A DNA stretch of 64,000 nt from positions 620,001-684,000 of the forward strand of contig NZ_WGLM01000002.1 in assembly GCF_016125575.1 (NCBI RefSeq), read 5' to 3'. The notes beneath the pieces are model-generated. The model was not told where the DNA came from. It did no database searches and worked only from the letters and a program-made list of their open reading frames with translations. Shown here piece by piece: positions 14,167 to 23,362 of the stretch; the first letter of the stretch is position 1, and each line of letters begins with the position of its first letter. This stretch comes from Limimaricola sp. (GTDB lineage: Bacteria > Pseudomonadota > Alphaproteobacteria > Rhodobacterales > Rhodobacteraceae). Position numbers and translations under genes: made by a program.

Positions 14167-15005
14167 TTGAACTTGGCGATCATGTCCTTGATCCCCGGTA
14201 TCGTTTCGACCTGGTCGGCATGGCTGGGCTGGAAATACTGGACAAGGCTGCGCTGGCTCGCGCCGCCCAGAATCGTGAAATAGTACATCTCGTATCCCGG
14301 CAGCACCGCGCAGGGGTGATAGCCCTTGTCGATCAGGATCGTCGAGCCATCGACGATGTGATAGGCATCGCCCGGCTTGCCGTCCTCACGTTGCAGCATC
14401 TGCAACCCCGAGCCGTGCTTGGGGCGAAAGCGAAAGTTGTAGGCCTCGTCGTGATGCGTCTCCAGCGGCAGGCGGTCGGTGTCGTGCTTGTGGCTGGGAA
14501 AGCCAGACCAGCCGCCCGCACCCACGGTGTAAAGCTCGCTGACCAGCAGCCGGCCGACCTTGCCGTGGTATTTCTGGCCAAGGATATGCTTGATCTTGCG
14601 GTGGGTTTTCGTGTCGTCCGAGCCGTATTGCACAAGGTCGATCTCGTCCGTGCGCACGGCGAAGGGCTCCAGCACCGGGGCAAAGCGCGCCCCCGCGATG
14701 AACACCTCGGCCCGGTCCGACAGGCAGACCATCCGTGCGCTGGCGCCCGAGGGGACATAAACGCCTTCCGGCTCGCCATCCCAGACATCCACGCCGCGCC
14801 CGCCAAGGGCCGGGGCGGAAAACCCTTCGACCGTGACGTCGACGGTGCCGGTGGCCGGGACGATGCAGGTCTCGTATCCCGGCACGCGGTAATCGAACGC
14901 CTCGTCCCGGCGCAGCTTGACGATGTTGAAATAGGTCAGCGGCACGGTGGGATCGTCGATGTCGACGATCGGCTGATTGTGGTTCTCGTAGGGCGGGATA
15001 TGCAT
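14163..15005 (-). CDS. iolB: 5-deoxy-glucuronate isomerase IolB
   Basis: Converts 5-deoxy-D-glucuronate to 2-deoxy-5-keto-gluconate in inositol breakdown. The 280-residue cupin-type protein shows the family segments GGWSGFPSHKHDTDRLPLETHHDEAYNFRF (metal His residues), DKGYHPCAVLPGYEMYYF and a KDM C-terminus (IPGIKDMIAKFK). The ATG at 15005 has AAGGAG upstream and lies four bases after the iolC stop, so iolC-iolB-aldolase form one transcript. Confidence 0.93.
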   Translation of the reverse strand: MHIPPYENHNQPIVDIDDPTVPLTYFNIVKLRRDEAFDYRVPGYETCIVPATGTVDVTVEGFSAPALGGRGVDVWDGEPEGVYVPSGASARMVCLSDRAEVFIAGARFAPVLEPFAVRTDEIDLVQYGSDDTKTHRKIKHILGQKYHGKVGRLLVSELYTVGAGGWSGFPSHKHDTDRLPLETHHDEAYNFRFRPKHGSGLQMLQREDGKPGDAYHIVDGSTILIDKGYHPCAVLPGYEMYYFTILGGASQRSLVQYFQPSHADQVETIPGIKDMIAKFK

Positions 15006-15008
15006 GTC

Positions 15009-15986
15009 TCAGCTCCTTTGCGGGGCGGGATAACGGGCGATGAAGGTGTCGAGCGTGTCGGGCGTCGGCATGGCGCCGGCGCAGCCCACGGTCGCCACAA
15101 CCATGGCCGCGGCGGCCGACCCGCGCCGCAGCGCGGTATCGAGCGGTTGGCCCCCGGCCAGCGCCGCCAGCAGGTTGCCGAGAAAGGCATCGCCCGCGCC
15201 GAAGGGTTTCAGCGGTGTGACCGGGAAAACGGGCGTTTCGATCACTGCGCCGTCGGTGAAGGTGACCGACCCCGCCGCGCCCATCTTGTAGACGGCGATC
15301 CGGCCGTCCCGGCCCATGCCGCGGGCCAGATCGCGCCCGGCGGCGGGGCTGCCGGCAAGAACGCCGAACTCCTCGTCATTGCCGACGATCATGTCGGCGG
15401 CGGCGGCCGCTTCCAGCATGATGCCTTGCGCCTGGCCGCCGTCGGCCCAGCTGTAGGGCCGGTAATCGAGGTCGAGGATCACCGGCAGGCCGGCGGCGCG
15501 GGCCGCCGCCATCGCCGCGCGCGTGGCGCTGCGTGAAGGGTCCGCCGCCAGCGCCGTGCCGGTGACGACAAGGGCCGCGGCCGGCGCGAAGGGCAGGGCG
15601 ACCACATCGGCCCTGTCCAGCGCGAAATCGGCCGCGCCGTTGCGGTAGATCACCGTTTCATGCCCCTCCATCCGGCTTTCAGCGAGAGCTAGAGAGGTGC
15701 GCACGCCGCCACCGCGCACCGCGACATGGACGGTGCCGATACCGTGCCGGGCCAGCGCCGCCAGAACGAAACGGCCCACGGCGTCGTTGGAAACGGCGCT
15801 GACAAGGCTGGCGGCACTTCCCGCGCGCACCAGCGCCGCCGCGATGTTGCCCGCCGAACCGCCAAGATCGCTGACAAAGCGGGAGGCTTCGGCCGTGGGC
15901 GTGCCCGGCGGGTCTGGATAAAGGTCCATTCCTGCGCGGCCCAGCACGAGGAATTGTCCCGCCTGCAGCCTGTTCCAGTCCGGCAT
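15009..15986 (-). CDS. iolC: 5-dehydro-2-deoxygluconokinase IolC
   Basis: PfkB/ribokinase-family kinase (325 residues) that phosphorylates 2-deoxy-5-keto-gluconate at O6. It has the opening LVLGRAGMDLYPDP, the N-terminal PfkB signature region DLGGSAGNIAAALVRAG, LDLDYRPYSWADG and the GAGDAFLGNLLAAL anion-hole/catalytic Asp motif near residue 270. The GRAGMDLYP start and DYRPYSW are characteristic of IolC. It is the first gene of the minus-strand iol transcript, with GGGAGGCG before the ATG and a LacI-type palindrome 68 bases upstream. Confidence 0.92.
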   Translation of the reverse strand: MPDWNRLQAGQFLVLGRAGMDLYPDPPGTPTAEASRFVSDLGGSAGNIAAALVRAGSAASLVSAVSNDAVGRFVLAALARHGIGTVHVAVRGGGVRTSLALAESRMEGHETVIYRNGAADFALDRADVVALPFAPAAALVVTGTALAADPSRSATRAAMAAARAAGLPVILDLDYRPYSWADGGQAQGIMLEAAAAADMIVGNDEEFGVLAGSPAAGRDLARGMGRDGRIAVYKMGAAGSVTFTDGAVIETPVFPVTPLKPFGAGDAFLGNLLAALAGGQPLDTALRRGSAAAAMVVATVGCAGAMPTPDTLDTFIARYPAPQRS

Positions 15987-16054
15987 CGCCGCGCCTCCCG
16001 AAGTGACGACCGGGACTTGGCGATTGACGCCCGGCCCCGGGACAGGCTAGACGT

Positions 16055-16072
16055 TTTGCAACCGGTTGCAAA
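16055..16072. promoter_or_regulatory. LacI-family operator in the iolC/dehydrogenase divergent region
   Basis: TTTGCAACCGGTTGCAAA is a perfect 18-bp palindrome in the 104-base gap between iolC (minus) and the first Gfo/Idh/MocA gene (plus), 18 bases before the latter's ATG. The central CCGG and TTGCAA arms are typical LacI-family operator features. A near copy lies upstream of the lacI-type gene at 19408-19425, making that regulator the likely binder. Confidence 0.85.
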
Positions 16073-16090
16073 GAGCAAAGGCGCGGGGCC

Positions 16091-17194
16091 ATGGCCGAGA
16101 TTGGAATTGGGATCGTCGGTGGTGGCTACATGGGCAAGGCCCATGCGGTGGCGATGTCGGCGGTGGGTGCGGTCTTTGACACGGGCCTGCGGCCGCGGCT
16201 GGAATTGGTCTGCGGCAGCACGCCCGCATCGTCCGAACGGCACCGCGCCGCGCTGGGGTTCGCCCGTGCCGCGCCCGACTGGCAGGCGTTAGTCACCGAT
16301 CCACGCGTGGAGGCGGTGATCATCGCCGCGCCGCAGGCCCATCACCGGGAGATCGCACTGGCCGCGCTGGACCTGGGCAAGCCCGTCTTCTGCGAAAAAC
16401 CGCTGGGCGAAAGCCTGCAGGATTCGGCTGCGATGGTGGCGGCAGCGGCGCGTACCGGCGTCGCCAACATGGTTGGCTTCAACTACATCCGCACGCCCGC
16501 CTCGCGCTATGCGCGCCAGCTTGTGGCAGAGGGCGTGATCGGCGACGTCACCTGGTTTCGCGGCGAACATACCGAGGATTTCCTGGCAGACCCGGCCCTG
16601 CCCGGCACCTGGCGGACCCGGTCTGAGGCGGCAGGCACGCTGGGCGATCTGGCCCCGCACATGATCAACGCCGCGCGCGCGCTGATCGGGCCGATCGCGG
16701 CGGTGATGTCGGACGTGCAGACCGTGCACGCCACCCGCGGCGGCGAGGCGGTGCTGAACGACGACCAGGCGCAGATGATGGTGCGATTCGACAATGGCGT
16801 TGCGGGGCATCTCTTCTTCAGCCGCACCTACCATGGCCGCAAGATGGGATATGCCTATGAAATCGTGGGAACAAGGGGCGCCATCCGGTTTGATCAGGAA
16901 GACCAGAACGCGCTGCACCTCTACCTTGCCGAAGGGCCCGAGGCGCAGCGCGGCTTTCGCAAGATCCTGACCGGCCCGGCGCATCCCGATTACCTGCCGT
17001 TCAGCCAGGGGCCGGGGCACGGGACCGGCTATAACGACCAGATCATCATCGAGGCGCGCGATTTCCTGCAGGCGATCGAGACCGGCCAGCCGGTCTGGCC
17101 GACCTTCGCCGAGGGCCACGAGGTGAACCGCGTGATCGCCGCCGCGCGGGCAAGCCATGCCGGGCAAGGCTGGCGCAACATTTCCGACTTTTGA
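16091..17194 (+). CDS. Gfo/Idh/MocA-family dehydrogenase (inositol/sugar dehydrogenase-like)
   Basis: A 367-residue NAD(P)-dependent oxidoreductase. N-terminal Rossmann motif IGIVGGGYMGKAHA, then the family motif FCEKPLGES (catalytic-region EKP, about residue 98) and GTLGDLAPHMINAARALIG with the Asp/His pair. These enzymes oxidise ring hydroxyls of inositols or sugars; the exact substrate is unknown. It starts at ATG 16091 right after the operator palindrome and is followed after 12 bases by a second dehydrogenase. It is not clearly the classical IolG. Confidence 0.85.
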   Translation: MAEIGIGIVGGGYMGKAHAVAMSAVGAVFDTGLRPRLELVCGSTPASSERHRAALGFARAAPDWQALVTDPRVEAVIIAAPQAHHREIALAALDLGKPVFCEKPLGESLQDSAAMVAAAARTGVANMVGFNYIRTPASRYARQLVAEGVIGDVTWFRGEHTEDFLADPALPGTWRTRSEAAGTLGDLAPHMINAARALIGPIAAVMSDVQTVHATRGGEAVLNDDQAQMMVRFDNGVAGHLFFSRTYHGRKMGYAYEIVGTRGAIRFDQEDQNALHLYLAEGPEAQRGFRKILTGPAHPDYLPFSQGPGHGTGYNDQIIIEARDFLQAIETGQPVWPTFAEGHEVNRVIAAARASHAGQGWRNISDF

Positions 17195-17206
17195 GGGAGC
17201 GACACG

Positions 17207-18364
17207 ATGGCACGTCTGAACTGGGGCATGGTGGGTGGCGGCAAGGGCAGCCAGATCGGCCCCGCGCATCGGCTGGGCACCGCCGTTGACGGCAAGTATT
17301 CCTTTGTTGCCGGGGCGTTGGACGTCAATGCTGACGCTGGCCGCGCCTTCGCGCAGGAGCTGGGCGTCGCCCCTGATCGCGCCTATGGCGACTGGCGGGA
17401 GATGCTGGAGGGCGAGCGCAACCGCTCCGATCGGTGCGACCTTGTCACCGTCGCCACGCCGAACGCCACCCATTTCGAGATTACCAAGGCCTTCCTCGAA
17501 GCCGGGTTTCACGTGCTGTGCGAAAAGCCGATGACGATGACCGTCGAGGAAGGCGAGGAGATCGTGAAGATCGCCGCGAAAACCGGTCAGCTTTGTGGCG
17601 TAAACTACGGATATTCGGGGTATTCCCTGGTCCGGCACATGCGCGCGATGGTGGCGCGCGGCGATCTGGGCGATATCCGTGTGGTGGTGGCCGAATTCGC
17701 GCATGGTCACCATGCCAACGCCGCCGACATGGACAACCCGCGCGTGCGCTGGCGCTATGATCCGGCGCAGGCCGGCGTTTCGGCCCAGTTCGCCGATTGC
17801 GGTATCCACGCGCTGCACATGGCAAGTTTCGTTACAGGACAAGAGGTTACGGCACTAACTTCAGATTTCGCCGCAACCGTTCCGGGCCGGGTGCTGGAGG
17901 ATGACGCGATGGTCAGCTTCCGGATGGATGGTGGCGCGGTCGGGCGGCTGTGGACCTCGTCCATCGCGGTCGGGCGGATGCACGGGCTGACTTTGCAGGT
18001 TTTCGGGTCCAAGGGCGGGCTGCGCTGGGCGCAGGAACAGCCCAACCAGCTGATCTGGACGCCGGTTTCGGGCCGCAACCAGATCATCGAGCGCGGCGAG
18101 GCGGGCCTGTCGCCCGAGGCCGACCGCGCCAGCCGTGTCACGATGGGCCATGCCGAGGGGATGCCGTTGGCCTTTGCCAACATCTACAGTGATTTGGCCG
18201 AGGTCATTCAGGCCCGCAAGGAGGGCCGCGCGCCCGATCCGGCGGCCGATCTTTACCCCAAGGCGGTGGATGGGCTGCGCTCGATGGCGGCGGTTCATGC
18301 CGCGGTGGCCAGCGCCAAGGCCGACGGCGCCTGGACCGATGCGCGCCCGCCGATGCTGCGCTAA
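17207..18364 (+). CDS. Gfo/Idh/MocA-family dehydrogenase, second copy
   Basis: A 385-residue oxidoreductase of the same superfamily but a different subgroup. It begins MARLNWGMVGGGKGSQIGPAHRLG, a start seen in oxidoreductases linked to inositol clusters, and has LCEKPMTMTVEEGEEIV and QFADCGIHALHMASFVTG (catalytic Asp and His). AGGGAGCG precedes the ATG, 12 bases after the first dehydrogenase, so the two are one transcript under the palindromic operator. Two such enzymes suggest consecutive or paired ring oxidations and reductions. The substrate is not determined. Its end overlaps the lacI gene end by four bases. Confidence 0.86.
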   Translation: MARLNWGMVGGGKGSQIGPAHRLGTAVDGKYSFVAGALDVNADAGRAFAQELGVAPDRAYGDWREMLEGERNRSDRCDLVTVATPNATHFEITKAFLEAGFHVLCEKPMTMTVEEGEEIVKIAAKTGQLCGVNYGYSGYSLVRHMRAMVARGDLGDIRVVVAEFAHGHHANAADMDNPRVRWRYDPAQAGVSAQFADCGIHALHMASFVTGQEVTALTSDFAATVPGRVLEDDAMVSFRMDGGAVGRLWTSSIAVGRMHGLTLQVFGSKGGLRWAQEQPNQLIWTPVSGRNQIIERGEAGLSPEADRASRVTMGHAEGMPLAFANIYSDLAEVIQARKEGRAPDPAADLYPKAVDGLRSMAAVHAAVASAKADGAWTDARPPMLR

Positions 18365-19356
18365 CGAACGGGCCGCAGCGTTGCCCGCTCGACGATCTGG
18401 CAGCCGAACAGGCGCATCTCGGGCGGGCGTCCGGGATCGCGCATGATCGCCGTCACCTGGTCGATCGAGGCCGCGACGATCTGGTCGATGGGCTGGCGGA
18501 TCGTGGTCAGGTCGATGCCGTTCCAGCCGGCCATCTCCATGTCGTTCACGCCCAGCAGGCCAACGTCTTCGGGCACGCGCAGGCCCGCATCGCGCAGGGC
18601 CGAGAGCGCGCCGATGGAAATCACGTCATCGCCGCAGAAGTAGACCTCGGCCGGGCCGCGGGCGATCAGGTCCTGCATCGCGGCGCGCCCCGCTTCGAAG
18701 CTGTAATTGGCGGCGTGGGCGACGCTGGTTTCCAGCCCCAGCCGCTCGGCCGCGGCAAGGAACCCGTCGCGCCGGTCCTGGGTCGAGGTGGCGGTTTGCG
18801 GGCCGCCGAGAAACCCCGCGCGGGCATAGCCGCGGGCGACAAAGGTTTCCGCCGCCAGCCGCCCGGCGGCGGCGTTGTTTATGCCCACGACATCGACATC
18901 GGGCTGGTCGCTGGCGCGGGCAAAGCAGTGCAGCACTGGCACGCCCGCCGCGCGATAGGCGGCGGCAAAGCTGGTGGGCAGGGTGGACGAGGCGACGATG
19001 GCCGCATCGACCGAGTATTGCCGTAGCATCCGCAGTGATAGCGCCGGGTCCAGATCGTCCGAGAGGTTCACCAGCAGCGGCCGCAACCCCTCGGCCTGAA
19101 GGCCGCGCGTGAAAAGGTCGAACACTTCGAGGTAGAAAGGGTTGTGAAAGTTGTTGGCGACCAGCCCCACCAGCCGCGTCTTGCCGGTTGTCAGCCCCGC
19201 GGCCAGCGCATTGGGATGGTAGCCCAGCGCGTGTGCGGCCTTCATCACCTTGGCCCGCGTCGCGGCAGACACCGACGCGCCCTCGGTAAAGCTGCGCGAT
19301 ACGGCCGAAGGCGAAACGCCCGCCTTCTCGGCCACCTCGCGCAATGTCACAGCCAT
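18361..19356 (-). CDS. LacI-family regulator of the iol-like cluster
   Basis: A 331-residue LacI/GalR regulator. N-terminal HTH TLREVAEKAGVSPSAVSRSFTEG, hinge HALGYHPNALAAGLTTGKTRLVG, then a periplasmic-binding-protein-type effector domain (FCGDDVISIGALSALRDAGLRVPEDVGLLGVNDMEMAGW). ATG at 19356. Operator-like palindromes precede both iolC and its own gene, so it probably represses the block and itself. The effector is unknown but is probably an inositol-derived or related sugar. Confidence 0.9.
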   Translation of the reverse strand: MAVTLREVAEKAGVSPSAVSRSFTEGASVSAATRAKVMKAAHALGYHPNALAAGLTTGKTRLVGLVANNFHNPFYLEVFDLFTRGLQAEGLRPLLVNLSDDLDPALSLRMLRQYSVDAAIVASSTLPTSFAAAYRAAGVPVLHCFARASDQPDVDVVGINNAAAGRLAAETFVARGYARAGFLGGPQTATSTQDRRDGFLAAAERLGLETSVAHAANYSFEAGRAAMQDLIARGPAEVYFCGDDVISIGALSALRDAGLRVPEDVGLLGVNDMEMAGWNGIDLTTIRQPIDQIVAASIDQVTAIMRDPGRPPEMRLFGCQIVERATLRPVR

Positions 19357-19407
19357 CGGACATGCCCCGCGTCAAGATCCGGCAAACTGTGCCATCGGGC
19401 CGTAGTC

Positions 19408-19425
19408 TTTGCAACCGATTGCAGT
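19408..19425. promoter_or_regulatory. Second LacI-type operator, upstream of the lacI gene
   Basis: TTTGCAACCGATTGCAGT matches the perfect palindrome at 16055-16072 at 15 of 18 positions, including the whole left arm. It lies 51 bases upstream of the regulator ATG at 19356 and 74 bases before the yihY-type gene. It probably mediates autoregulation and may also touch the divergent gene. Confidence 0.75.
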
Positions 19426-19499
19426 CGCCCTCTGCAGACTTGCGCCTCGCGCGTTGCCTGCGATGATCGGGGGCAGGAACCGGATTGGAGAGCGATCAC

Positions 19500-20330
19500 G
19501 TGACGGAACGGCGGGCAAGAAGGCGGCTCTGGCAGATCGGTGTCGACGTTGTCGATGTCGCCGGCAATGCCGGGATCAGCCAGATCTCCGCCTCGGTCGC
19601 CTTCTTCGGCATGTTCGCGCTGTTTCCGGCGATGGGCGCGGTGATCGCCCTGTTCGGTCTTTTCGCCGACCCGGTACAGGTGGACGCGCAGCTTGACCTG
19701 CTGCGCGAGGTGATCCCGCAATCGGCGTTGGTGCTGTTGCATGGGCAGGTCGCGGCGCTGCTGGCCGCGCGGGGCGATACGCTGGGTTGGGCTACAGGCC
19801 TGTCGATCCTTGTCGCGCTATGGTCGGCGCGGGCCGGGGTTGGCGCGCTGATGACTGGCCTGACGATGATCATGGGCGATCCGCATCGCAGCATGGTGCA
19901 TCATTTCATCGTCGCCATCGGCCTGACGGTGGCGCTGATCGGGGTGGCGCTGGTGGCGTTGCTGGCAGTCGTCGTGGCGCCGCTGGTGCTGGCCTTCTTC
20001 CCGGTCGATGCCGCCACCGGCTGGCTGCTGGAGGGCGTGCGATGGCTGGTGACGCTGGGCGTGTTGCTGGTGGCGGCCGGGCTGCTTTATCGCTATGGGC
20101 CGAACCGCCGACAGCGGATGCCGCTGATCTCGCCCGGTGCGGCGGTGGCGGTTCTGGTGTGGTTGTTGGCCTCGGCGGGCCTGTCGCTCTACCTGTCGAA
20201 CTTTGCCAACTACAACCAGATCTACGGCTCGATCGGCGCCGTGATCGCGATGATGCTCTGGATCTATGTCAGCGCCTACCTGCTGCTGCTGGGCGCGGCG
20301 CTGAACATGGTGGTGCTGCGCCTGCGCTAG
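19500..20330 (+). CDS. YihY/BrkB-family inner-membrane protein
   Basis: A 276-residue protein with about six transmembrane segments (ISASVAFFGMFALFPAMGAVIALFG, FIVAIGLTVALIGVALVALLAVVVAPLVL, VTLGVLLVAAGLLYRYGPNR, AAVAVLVWLLASAGLSLYLSNFANYNQIYGSIGAVIAMM). The YGPNRR and NYNQIYGSIGAVI motifs define the YihY/BrkB (formerly RNase BN) family, whose function is unsettled. A GTG at 19500 with GGAG nine bases upstream is the best start. Its stop overlaps the convergent SRPBCC gene by four bases. Confidence 0.88.
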   Translation: MTERRARRRLWQIGVDVVDVAGNAGISQISASVAFFGMFALFPAMGAVIALFGLFADPVQVDAQLDLLREVIPQSALVLLHGQVAALLAARGDTLGWATGLSILVALWSARAGVGALMTGLTMIMGDPHRSMVHHFIVAIGLTVALIGVALVALLAVVVAPLVLAFFPVDAATGWLLEGVRWLVTLGVLLVAAGLLYRYGPNRRQRMPLISPGAAVAVLVWLLASAGLSLYLSNFANYNQIYGSIGAVIAMMLWIYVSAYLLLLGAALNMVVLRLR

Positions 20331-20746
20331 GCGAAGACGGGCCGGCCCAGAGGCAGCCGCAGGAAGGCATGGGTCCATAGCATCGCCATCTCGGTCCGGC
20401 GGCTGCCAATGCCTGCATGGGTCAGGTCCACGCGGGTGCCGTCATCGACCGGTGTAAAGACGACAACCACTTCGCTGGCCTCATCCGCATCGCCGCCATG
20501 GACCCAGGCCAGCGACAGGTTGCGCCCCGGCTCCCACCGGGTGACGGTGGCCCAGCGGGCGGTTTCGCCGTCGGCGCGGGTTTCCGTCAGGTGGCCGCCC
20601 TTGCGGGGGTCCAGCCGGAGCTTTCGCGGCCGTCGGTCGCCGTTAGCGGCCTTCGGCCACCACGTATCAAGGCCCTTCGTGAACAGGTCGAACGCGGCGT
20701 CGGGACGCAGCGGCACGGTGACGGTCTTGCGGATTGCGGCGGTCAT
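20327..20746 (-). CDS. SRPBCC/AHSA1-domain protein
   Basis: A 139-residue START-like (AHSA1/CalC-type) protein: KTVTVPLRPDAAFDLFTKGLDTWWPKAAN at the start, a central WATVTRWEPGRNLSLAW strand and a C-terminal helix TEMAMLWTHAFLRLPLG. These small cavities bind hydrophobic ligands; no specific ligand can be assigned. It is the second gene of an arsR-SRPBCC pair, a very common arrangement, with an ATGA overlap to the regulator gene. Confidence 0.85.
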   Translation of the reverse strand: MTAAIRKTVTVPLRPDAAFDLFTKGLDTWWPKAANGDRRPRKLRLDPRKGGHLTETRADGETARWATVTRWEPGRNLSLAWVHGGDADEASEVVVVFTPVDDGTRVDLTHAGIGSRRTEMAMLWTHAFLRLPLGRPVFA

Positions 20747-21069
20747 CTTTCTGTCCTTTCCTGCGCGCGAGCAGCGGCGGCAAAGCCCGCCAGCGCGTCG
20801 TCCCACAGGGTGTCGAGATAGGTACGCAGTCCGTCGATGCCAGAGGGGTCCAGCGCGTAGATACGCCGGTTGCCTTGCGGCGCGGCACTCAGCAATCCTG
20901 CCGCAGTCATGACGGCAAGGTGTTGCGATACCGCCGGACGACTGACCGGCAGCCCCGCGGCAAGTTCGCCAACCGACATCGGCCCGGCGCGCAGCAGGTT
21001 CACGATTTGCCGGCGGGTGGGGTCCGCCAGAGCGCCGATTGCGGCTGATATTGCATCTGCGTTCGTCAT
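20743..21069 (-). CDS. ArsR-family winged-helix regulator
   Basis: A 108-residue ArsR-type repressor: ALADPTRRQIVNLLRAGPMSVGELAAGLPVSRPAVSQHLAVMTAAGLL is the HTH. It lacks the CXC metal-binding motif of ArsR/SmtB, so it probably senses a non-metal signal, as is usual for members paired with SRPBCC proteins. ATG at 21069, directly preceded by an 18-bp perfect palindrome that probably serves as its own operator. Confidence 0.88.
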   Translation of the reverse strand: MTNADAISAAIGALADPTRRQIVNLLRAGPMSVGELAAGLPVSRPAVSQHLAVMTAAGLLSAAPQGNRRIYALDPSGIDGLRTYLDTLWDDALAGFAAAARAQERTER

Positions 21070-21076
21070 GGCTTAC

Positions 21077-21094
21077 CGTAAGTCATGACTTACG
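21077..21094. promoter_or_regulatory. Palindromic operator of the arsR-SRPBCC pair
   Basis: CGTAAGTCATGACTTACG is a perfect 18-bp palindrome only seven bases before the arsR ATG, so it covers the ribosome-binding region and probably the transcription start. Perfect symmetry and position point to autorepression by the encoded ArsR protein. Confidence 0.75.
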
Positions 21095-21211
21095 CAAAAG
21101 TCAACTACGGGCCGCCCCCGTGGTGCCCTTGCAGCCCCTGTGATGGGTCACTAAGACTCACGCAGGATTTCCGATGTAACGACGAACCCGTCCCCGAAAG
21201 AGGCAGACCCG

Positions 21212-21832
21212 ATGCAAGATCCCGTTGATCACTACATGAACCTTGTCCCGATGGTGGTCGAACAGACCGCGCGGGGCGAGCGTGCCTACGACATCTTCTC
21301 GCGCCTGCTCAAAGAGCGGGTGATCTTCGTCAACGGCCCGGTTCATGACGGTATGAGCCAGCTGATCGTGGCGCAGCTGCTGCACCTTGAATCGGAGAAC
21401 CCGAAGAAGGAAATCAGCATGTATATCAACAGCCCCGGCGGTGTCGTGACCGCGGGCCTGTCGATTTATGACACGATGCAGTACATCCGGCCGAAGGTTT
21501 CGACGCTGGTGATCGGGCAGGCGGCCTCGATGGGCTCGCTGCTGCTGACAGCGGGCGAGAAGGGGATGCGTTTCAGCCTGCCCAACAGCCGGATCATGGT
21601 GCACCAGCCCTCGGGCGGTTACCAGGGCCAGGCGACCGACATCATGATCCACGCGAAAGAGACGCAAAAGCTGAAAGACCGGTTGAACGAGATCTACGTT
21701 CACCACACCGGCCAGGAGCTGTCGGTCGTCGAGGCGGCGCTGGAGCGCGACAACTTCATGTCACCGAAAGAAGCCAAGGACTGGGGCCTGATCGACGAGA
21801 TCATGACCAGCCGCGCCGAGCCAGACAAGTAA
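21212..21832 (+). CDS. clpP: ATP-dependent Clp protease proteolytic subunit ClpP
   Basis: Serine peptidase forming the tetradecameric degradation chamber that works with ClpX or ClpA. The 206-residue protein has the active Ser106 in GQAASMGS, His131 in VHQPSGG and the later Asp in the [15 protein letters not shown] region. The N-terminus ([31 protein letters not shown]) is the usual short leader. AAGAGG precedes the ATG. clpX follows 126 bases downstream, the standard arrangement. Confidence 0.97.
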   Translation: MQDPVDHYMNLVPMVVEQTARGERAYDIFSRLLKERVIFVNGPVHDGMSQLIVAQLLHLESENPKKEISMYINSPGGVVTAGLSIYDTMQYIRPKVSTLVIGQAASMGSLLLTAGEKGMRFSLPNSRIMVHQPSGGYQGQATDIMIHAKETQKLKDRLNEIYVHHTGQELSVVEAALERDNFMSPKEAKDWGLIDEIMTSRAEPDK

Positions 21833-21958
21833 GGCGGGCGCCTGCCGCCGGGGTACGGCGGTGGTTATTTTGGCGTTGTGGACCCTGCCGGGCTGTCCTA
21901 GTCTTTCGACATGGGCAGCGCGGACCTCCGCGACGCCCTTGCGGCAAGAGGACAGAGC

Positions 21959-23227
<1,269 letters not shown>

Positions 23228-23249
23228 GGCCAGTTTCAGCACTGCAAGA

Positions 23250-23282
23250 AGGGCCGCGCCTCAGGGTGCGGCCTTTCGCTTT
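23250..23282 (+). terminator. Rho-independent-like terminator after clpX
   Basis: GGCCGCGCC and GGTGCGGCC form a 9-bp stem (one G-U pair) around TCAG, followed by TTTCGCTTT, 23 bases after the clpX stop. Confidence 0.75.
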
Positions 23283-23293
23283 GCGGGGCCAAT

Positions 23294-23307
23294 TTGATCT
23301 ATGTCAA
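23294..23307. promoter_or_regulatory. FnrL-type box upstream of bchE
   Basis: TTGATCTATGTCAA fits the FNR/FnrL pattern TTGA-N6-TCAA, with nine of ten bases matching TTGAT-N4-ATCAA. It lies 56 bases before the bchE ATG and shares six bases with the first PpsR-type box. bchE is a known FnrL target in Rhodobacter, which supports the call. Confidence 0.7.
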
Positions 23308-23319
23308 CTTAAACTGACA
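23302..23319. promoter_or_regulatory. PpsR/CrtJ box 1 upstream of bchE
   Basis: TGTCAACTTAAACTGACA is an exact TGT-N12-ACA palindrome, the PpsR/CrtJ repressor site of photosynthesis genes in purple bacteria. It is paired with a second box eight bases further on. Confidence 0.85.
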
Positions 23320-23326
23320 GTCAGGG

Positions 23327-23344
23327 TGTAAGGTAAAGCTTACA
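23327..23344. promoter_or_regulatory. PpsR/CrtJ box 2 upstream of bchE
   Basis: TGTAAGGTAAAGCTTACA is a second exact TGT-N12-ACA site. It starts 25 bases after box 1 (seven bases between the two) and ends 18 bases before the bchE ATG. The pair is the geometry used for cooperative PpsR/CrtJ binding. Confidence 0.85.
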
Positions 23345-23362
23345 TATTCTGGAGGTCAGCCC

